The translations under genes were made by a program, and so were the position numbers. 8,125 nt of DNA from an uncultured Oscillospiraceae bacterium (GTDB lineage: Bacteria; Bacillota; Clostridia; Oscillospirales; Oscillospiraceae): contig CAKTLD010000089.1 of assembly GCA_934572445.1 (NCBI GenBank), positions 1-8,125 of the forward strand, given 5' to 3'. Below are positions 5,496 to 8,125 of the stretch, piece by piece (the stretch's first letter is position 1; every line of letters starts with the position of its first letter). Under the pieces are notes generated by a model. It had not been told where the DNA came from. It saw nothing but the letters and a program-made list of their open reading frames with translations, and ran no database searches.

Positions 5496-6977
5496 ATGGG
5501 CAAGATCGATTTGACCATCAACAAGACCGGCCTGCAGCACAACATTGAGAAGGCCAAGGAAAACAACGTCATCATCCCGACCATCGCGCAGATGCAGCAT
5601 CCTGAGACCATCCCCGAGAAGATCCAGGAAAAGCTCAAGACCGTTGGTCTCTGGGATGTCAACCCCCTCAACCTCTTCCGCATCACCTGGAAGAACGAGG
5701 CCAAGGAGACCGGCGGCCTCTATCAGGCGGTCCCCAACTACGTCGAGATCCCCTCTGAGCTCTCCGGCGTCAAGTGCCGTATCCTCGCCATGGCGGGCAA
5801 GTGGTTCCCCACCGGCTGCCACAAGGTCGGCGCGTCCTTCGGCTGCCTCGCCCCGCGTCTGGTGACCGGCCAGTTCGATGCCAACTATCACCACGCCGTG
5901 TGGCCCTCCACCGGTAACTACTGCCGCGGCGGCGCGTTCAATTCCAAGCTGCTCGCTGTCGACTCCGTCGCCATTCTCCCCGCCGAGATGAGCAAGGAGC
6001 GTTTTGACTGGCTGAGCAAGATCGCCGGTCAGGTCATTGCCACCCCGGGCTGCGAGTCCAATGTCAAGGAGATCTTCGACAAGACCTGGGAGCTCAAGCA
6101 GGATCCCAGCATGATGATCTTCAACCAGTTTGAAGAGATGGGCAATCCCCTGTGGCACTACAACGTCACGGGCTATGCTCTTGCCGACCTCTTCGAGGCT
6201 GTGAAGAAGCCCGGCCAGCGTCTCGCGGGCGCGTGCTTCACCTCCGGTTCCGCCGGCACGATGAGCGCGGGTGATCTTCTCAAGGAGCGCTATCCGGGCC
6301 TGAAGCTCGGCGTGGGCGAAGCGCTGCAGTGCCCGACGATCCTGAATAACGGCTTCGGTGGCCACCGCATCGAGGGCATCGGCGACAAGCACATTCCCTG
6401 GATCCACAACGTGAAGAACACCGACATGGCCATCGCCATTGACGATGAGGACAGCCAGCGTCTGCTGCGCCTGTTCAACACCAAGGAAGGCCAGAAGTAC
6501 CTCAAGGAAGAGCTCAAGCTCTCCGACGAGCTGATCGAAAAGCTCACCTGGCTCGGCATCTCCGGCATCGCGAACGTGCTGTGCTGCATCAAGATGGCCA
6601 AGTACTATGAGCTGACCGAGGACGACGTTGTCTGCACCGTTCTGACCGACTCCGCTGTCATGTACGGCAGCCGCATTGAGGAACTCAACGAGATGCACGG
6701 CGCTTACAACGAGGCCGAGGCCCGTCTCGACCACAACCTGCACATGCTCGGCCTCAAGACCGACAATATGCTCGAACTGACCTACAATGACCGTAAGCGT
6801 ATCCACAACCTCAAGTATTACACCTGGGTCGAGCAGCAGGCGCGCGATGTCAAGGACCTCAACGCCCTCTGGTACGACACCAAGGGCACCTGGGATGCCG
6901 TCCACGCGCAGGCTGCCGAGCTCGACGAGCTCATCAACGAGTTCAACGAGGCCACCGGCCTGCTCAAGGCGCTCTAA
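5496..6977 (+). CDS. Fold-type-II PLP-dependent enzyme (cysteine synthase-like, unassigned substrate)
   Basis: A 493-residue cytoplasmic PLP enzyme of the tryptophan synthase beta/cysteine synthase fold. It resembles the clostridial family usually labelled pyridoxal-5-phosphate-dependent protein subunit beta (recalled, not searched). K110 in TGCHKVGASFG is the likely Schiff-base lysine. STGNYCRGG (138-146) corresponds to the substrate-contacting Asn loop, and TSGSAGTMSAG (249-259) is the glycine-rich phosphate cradle. LTDSAVMYGSR near the C-terminus sits where relatives have their last cofactor contact. About 90 N-terminal residues before the catalytic fold make it longer than cysteine synthase (about 310) or YgeX (about 400). 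The ATG is preceded by AGGAGGAG at 5479-5486 inside the regulator's end, and a terminator follows 40 bases after the stop. Context suggests a beta-elimination or amino-acid lyase role in the same catabolic pathway, possibly standing in for YgeX. The reaction is not established. Confidence 0.85.
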   Translation: MGKIDLTINKTGLQHNIEKAKENNVIIPTIAQMQHPETIPEKIQEKLKTVGLWDVNPLNLFRITWKNEAKETGGLYQAVPNYVEIPSELSGVKCRILAMAGKWFPTGCHKVGASFGCLAPRLVTGQFDANYHHAVWPSTGNYCRGGAFNSKLLAVDSVAILPAEMSKERFDWLSKIAGQVIATPGCESNVKEIFDKTWELKQDPSMMIFNQFEEMGNPLWHYNVTGYALADLFEAVKKPGQRLAGACFTSGSAGTMSAGDLLKERYPGLKLGVGEALQCPTILNNGFGGHRIEGIGDKHIPWIHNVKNTDMAIAIDDEDSQRLLRLFNTKEGQKYLKEELKLSDELIEKLTWLGISGIANVLCCIKMAKYYELTEDDVVCTVLTDSAVMYGSRIEELNEMHGAYNEAEARLDHNLHMLGLKTDNMLELTYNDRKRIHNLKYYTWVEQQARDVKDLNALWYDTKGTWDAVHAQAAELDELINEFNEATGLLKAL

Positions 6978-7016
6978 GATATCGCACGGGAGCGATCTCC
7001 CTGCTTCTGAATGAAC

Positions 7017-7050
7017 AAAAGGGGGTATCTCGAAGAGATGCCCCCTTTTT
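7017..7050 (+). terminator. Intrinsic terminator of the regulator-PLP operon
   Basis: AAAAGGGGG, a T·G wobble pair, then ATCTC form a 15-bp stem (7017-7031 with 7035-7049) closed by loop GAA, followed by T. It starts 40 bases after the PLP gene stop, with a run of five T at 7046-7050. Confidence 0.88.
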
Positions 7051-7118
7051 ATACCCCCAAAGGGGGGGCGCGCCCTGCGGGCGCGGAGGTAAAGCAGCGC
7101 CGACGGCGCTGCACGAAT

Positions 7119-7160
7119 GCGACCCCCATTTTCTTTCCCGAGAAAGAAAACGGGTGTCGC
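7119..7160. repeat. Near-perfect 19-bp inverted repeat
   Basis: The left arm 7119-7137 and right arm 7142-7160 pair at 17 of 19 positions around a four-base loop (CCGA). The inner nine pairs (TTTTCTTTC/GAAAGAAAA) and the outer five (GCGAC/GTCGC) are perfect. It lacks a following T-run, so it is not a standard terminator. Confidence 0.7.
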
Positions 7161-7169
7161 CCGTCCAAA

Positions 7170-7572
7170 AGAAAGGCGTTTAGATTGGCAGTTTCAGGCT
7201 TGAAGGGGCCTTTGGCCTCCGGAATGCAACTGCCTGCGCACGGCGAAGCCGCGTTAGCATTGCTATACGACTTGCCTCTGCTCCTATCATCCGCTGCCGC
7301 TCTGCCCATCTTGTAGAAGTTCGCAGTAATTTCCGTTTACCGCCAGTCTTATCAATGCGGCGAGCGCAGCAATGCCGCATTCGGCAAGCAGTCTGCCGCC
7401 AAGCAAACGTCACTCGCGCCTCACGATAGTAAGGCGCGGTTGAGAGTTGTCACGAAACGCAGGGGTTCATGGCGAAGCCATGTACACTGCACCTGATTGC
7501 GCAGCGTGTGCAGCTCTTCAAGATAAAAACTGCCAATGTGCGGGGTCAAGGGGTAAGACCCCTTGCCTTTCT
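7170..7572. repeat. Inverted-arm repeat unit, possible dispersed intergenic element
   Basis: Two separated blocks recur in inverted order at both ends. ATTGGCAGTTT, four variable bases, then CTTGAAG lies at 7184-7205, and its reverse complement at 7516-7537 (18 of 22 positions identical). AGAAAGGC at 7170-7177 is matched by GCCTTTCT at 7565-7572. The arms enclose about 310 bases with internal hairpins. No transposase or target-site duplication is visible. A MITE-like or other dispersed intergenic repeat is inferred; structured RNA is the alternative. Confidence 0.45.
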
Positions 7573-7583
7573 CTGGGGGTTCC

Positions 7584-7621
7584 AAAGGGGGTATTCTCTT
7601 TGGAAAGAGAATACCCCCTTT
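7584..7621. terminator. Long perfect 18-bp hairpin, terminator-like
   Basis: 7584-7601 pairs perfectly with 7604-7621 around GG (a TGGA loop in practice). The GGGGGTAT...ATACCCCC core also occurs, shorter and imperfect, in the operon terminator at 7017-7050. Only three T end each arm, so its termination strength is uncertain. It lies about 100 bases before the threonine synthase-like gene. Confidence 0.55.
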
Positions 7622-7706
7622 GTCTCGCGTCCCCCTGCGAATAGGGGGGACAAAAAGCAGCAGCGCTTTCACGCTGCAAAAACCCTCCGCGCAGCGCGCG
7701 GACAAT

Positions 7707-7712
7707 AAGGAG
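7707..7712 (+). promoter_or_regulatory. Ribosome binding site of the threonine synthase-like gene
   Basis: AAGGAG lies 9 bases before the ATG at 7722 and fixes that start. Confidence 0.75.
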
Positions 7713-7721
7713 TTGTTTTTA

Positions 7722-8125
7722 ATGTTAAAAAACGTCAAATGCGCCCGCTGCGTCAAGTGCGGGAAGGAATACGAGGCGGTGCCGAACCTCACGAACTGCG
7801 CGTGCGGCGGTATCCTTGACATCATCTATGACTACGACTACATCAAAAAGAATCTGACGAAGGAAAAGCTCAAATCCCGCCCGAACACGATGTGGCGCTA
7901 CCGCGAGCTGCTGCCGGTCGAGGAGACCACGCCCGACACGCCGCTGCGCGTGGGCTGGAGCCCGCTCTATGAAGAGCCGCGCCTTGCCAAGCAGCTCGGC
8001 CTCAAAAAGCTCTGGGTCAAGGATGACGGTCAGAACCCGACGGCGTCCTTAAAGGACCGCGCGTCTGCCATGGCGGTCGCCAAGGCGGGGGAGGCGGGCG
8101 CGAAGATCATCGCCTGCTCGTCCAC
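7722..8125 (+). CDS. Threonine synthase-like PLP enzyme (5' part, runs off right edge)
   Basis: The first 134 codons of a fold-type-II PLP enzyme related to threonine synthase (thrC-like). The N-terminus has a zinc-ribbon-like cysteine set, C10-x-x-C13 and C26-x-C28-G-G, seen in many threonine synthases of this subgroup. The family segment WSPLYEEPRLAKQLGLKKLW follows. DGQNPTASLKDRASAMAV contains K111, the expected PLP-binding lysine, and the sequence stops in the ACSS(T) substrate/cofactor loop. No stop codon is present in the window. The start is set by AAGGAG at 7707-7712. The protein would be cytoplasmic. It may be true threonine synthase (O-phosphohomoserine to threonine) or a relative recruited to the neighbouring amino-acid/purine breakdown genes. 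The 744-base hairpin-rich gap and terminator before it argue for a separate transcription unit. Confidence 0.85.
   Translation, partial: MLKNVKCARCVKCGKEYEAVPNLTNCACGGILDIIYDYDYIKKNLTKEKLKSRPNTMWRYRELLPVEETTPDTPLRVGWSPLYEEPRLAKQLGLKKLWVKDDGQNPTASLKDRASAMAVAKAGEAGAKIIACSS

Larger units (their letters stand above)
6978..7721. other. 744-base non-coding region dense in hairpins
   Basis: I see no convincing gene between the PLP enzyme and the threonine synthase-like gene. Besides the terminator at 7017-7050, perfect or near-perfect inverted repeats occur at 7069-7085 (CGCGCCC/GGGCGCG), 7094-7112 (GCAGCGCC/GGCGCTGC), 7119-7160, 7415-7438 (CGCGCCT/AGGCGCG), 7468-7482 (CATGGC/GCCATG), 7547-7565 (CAAGGGGT/ACCCCTTG), 7584-7621, 7629-7651 (one bulge), 7660-7677 (GCAGCG/CGCTGC) and 7686-7702 (TCCGCGC/GCGCGGA). 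Short reading frames on both strands here have no Shine-Dalgarno and an Arg/Cys-rich composition unlike the real genes. I found no clear promoter for the right-hand gene. Confidence 0.75.

Noticed and set aside
5454..6905. 483-aa minus-strand open frame opposite the PLP gene
   Set aside because: Antisense to a gene with clear PLP motifs and ribosome binding site; no support of its own.
7180..7413. Arg/Cys-rich 77-aa minus-strand frame in the hairpin region
   Set aside because: It starts at GTG without a Shine-Dalgarno, lies inside the inverted-repeat unit and runs through hairpins; more likely non-coding repeat.
7017..7702. CRISPR array
   Set aside because: The repeats are inverted hairpins of differing sequence, with no regularly spaced direct repeats of equal length and no cas genes.
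7421..7825. 134-aa minus-strand frame overlapping the threonine synthase-like start
   Set aside because: Its start lies inside a well-supported gene on the other strand and it crosses several perfect hairpins.

Overview
The window looks like a fairly GC-rich genome of an anaerobic gut Firmicute, probably Oscillospiraceae-like. That placement is inferred from the GC-rich third codon positions, strong AAGGAGG-type ribosome binding sites, AT-rich promoters resembling TTGACA/TATAAT, and protein sequences that resemble Clostridia. I ran no database search.

Layout. The leftward block (minus strand, right to left) is ygeY (M20-type hydrolase), ygeW (knotted carbamoyltransferase), arcC (carbamate kinase) and the 5' part of a BMP-family lipoprotein that runs off the left edge. 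A 224-base divergent promoter region (4639-4862) separates it from the rightward block. That block holds a YheO/DauR-like PAS-HTH regulator, a 493-residue fold-type-II PLP enzyme in the same operon, a 744-base non-coding stretch packed with hairpins, and the 5' part of a threonine synthase-like PLP enzyme that runs off the right edge. Stem-loops that look like intrinsic terminators follow ygeY, ygeW, arcC and the PLP gene.

How the genes fit together. ygeW, ygeY and a carbamate kinase are hallmark members of the E. coli ygeW-ygeX-ygeY-hyuA-yqeA type cluster, which published work links to selenium-dependent molybdenum hydroxylases and to anaerobic purine/uric acid breakdown in gut bacteria. The inferred scheme is that ureido/carbamoyl intermediates are processed by YgeY and YgeW, carbamoyl phosphate is released, and carbamate kinase uses it to make ATP. 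PLP lyases would remove the remaining amino groups. The BMP lipoprotein (a family that includes purine nucleoside binders) could supply substrate, and the PAS-HTH protein would be the local regulator. Canonical ygeX (2,3-diaminopropionate ammonia-lyase) is absent from this window, and two other fold-type-II PLP proteins occupy its neighbourhood. Whether one of them replaces YgeX is the main open question. The other notable features are the possible non-ATG start of the regulator and the hairpin-dense inverted-repeat region 7017-7702.
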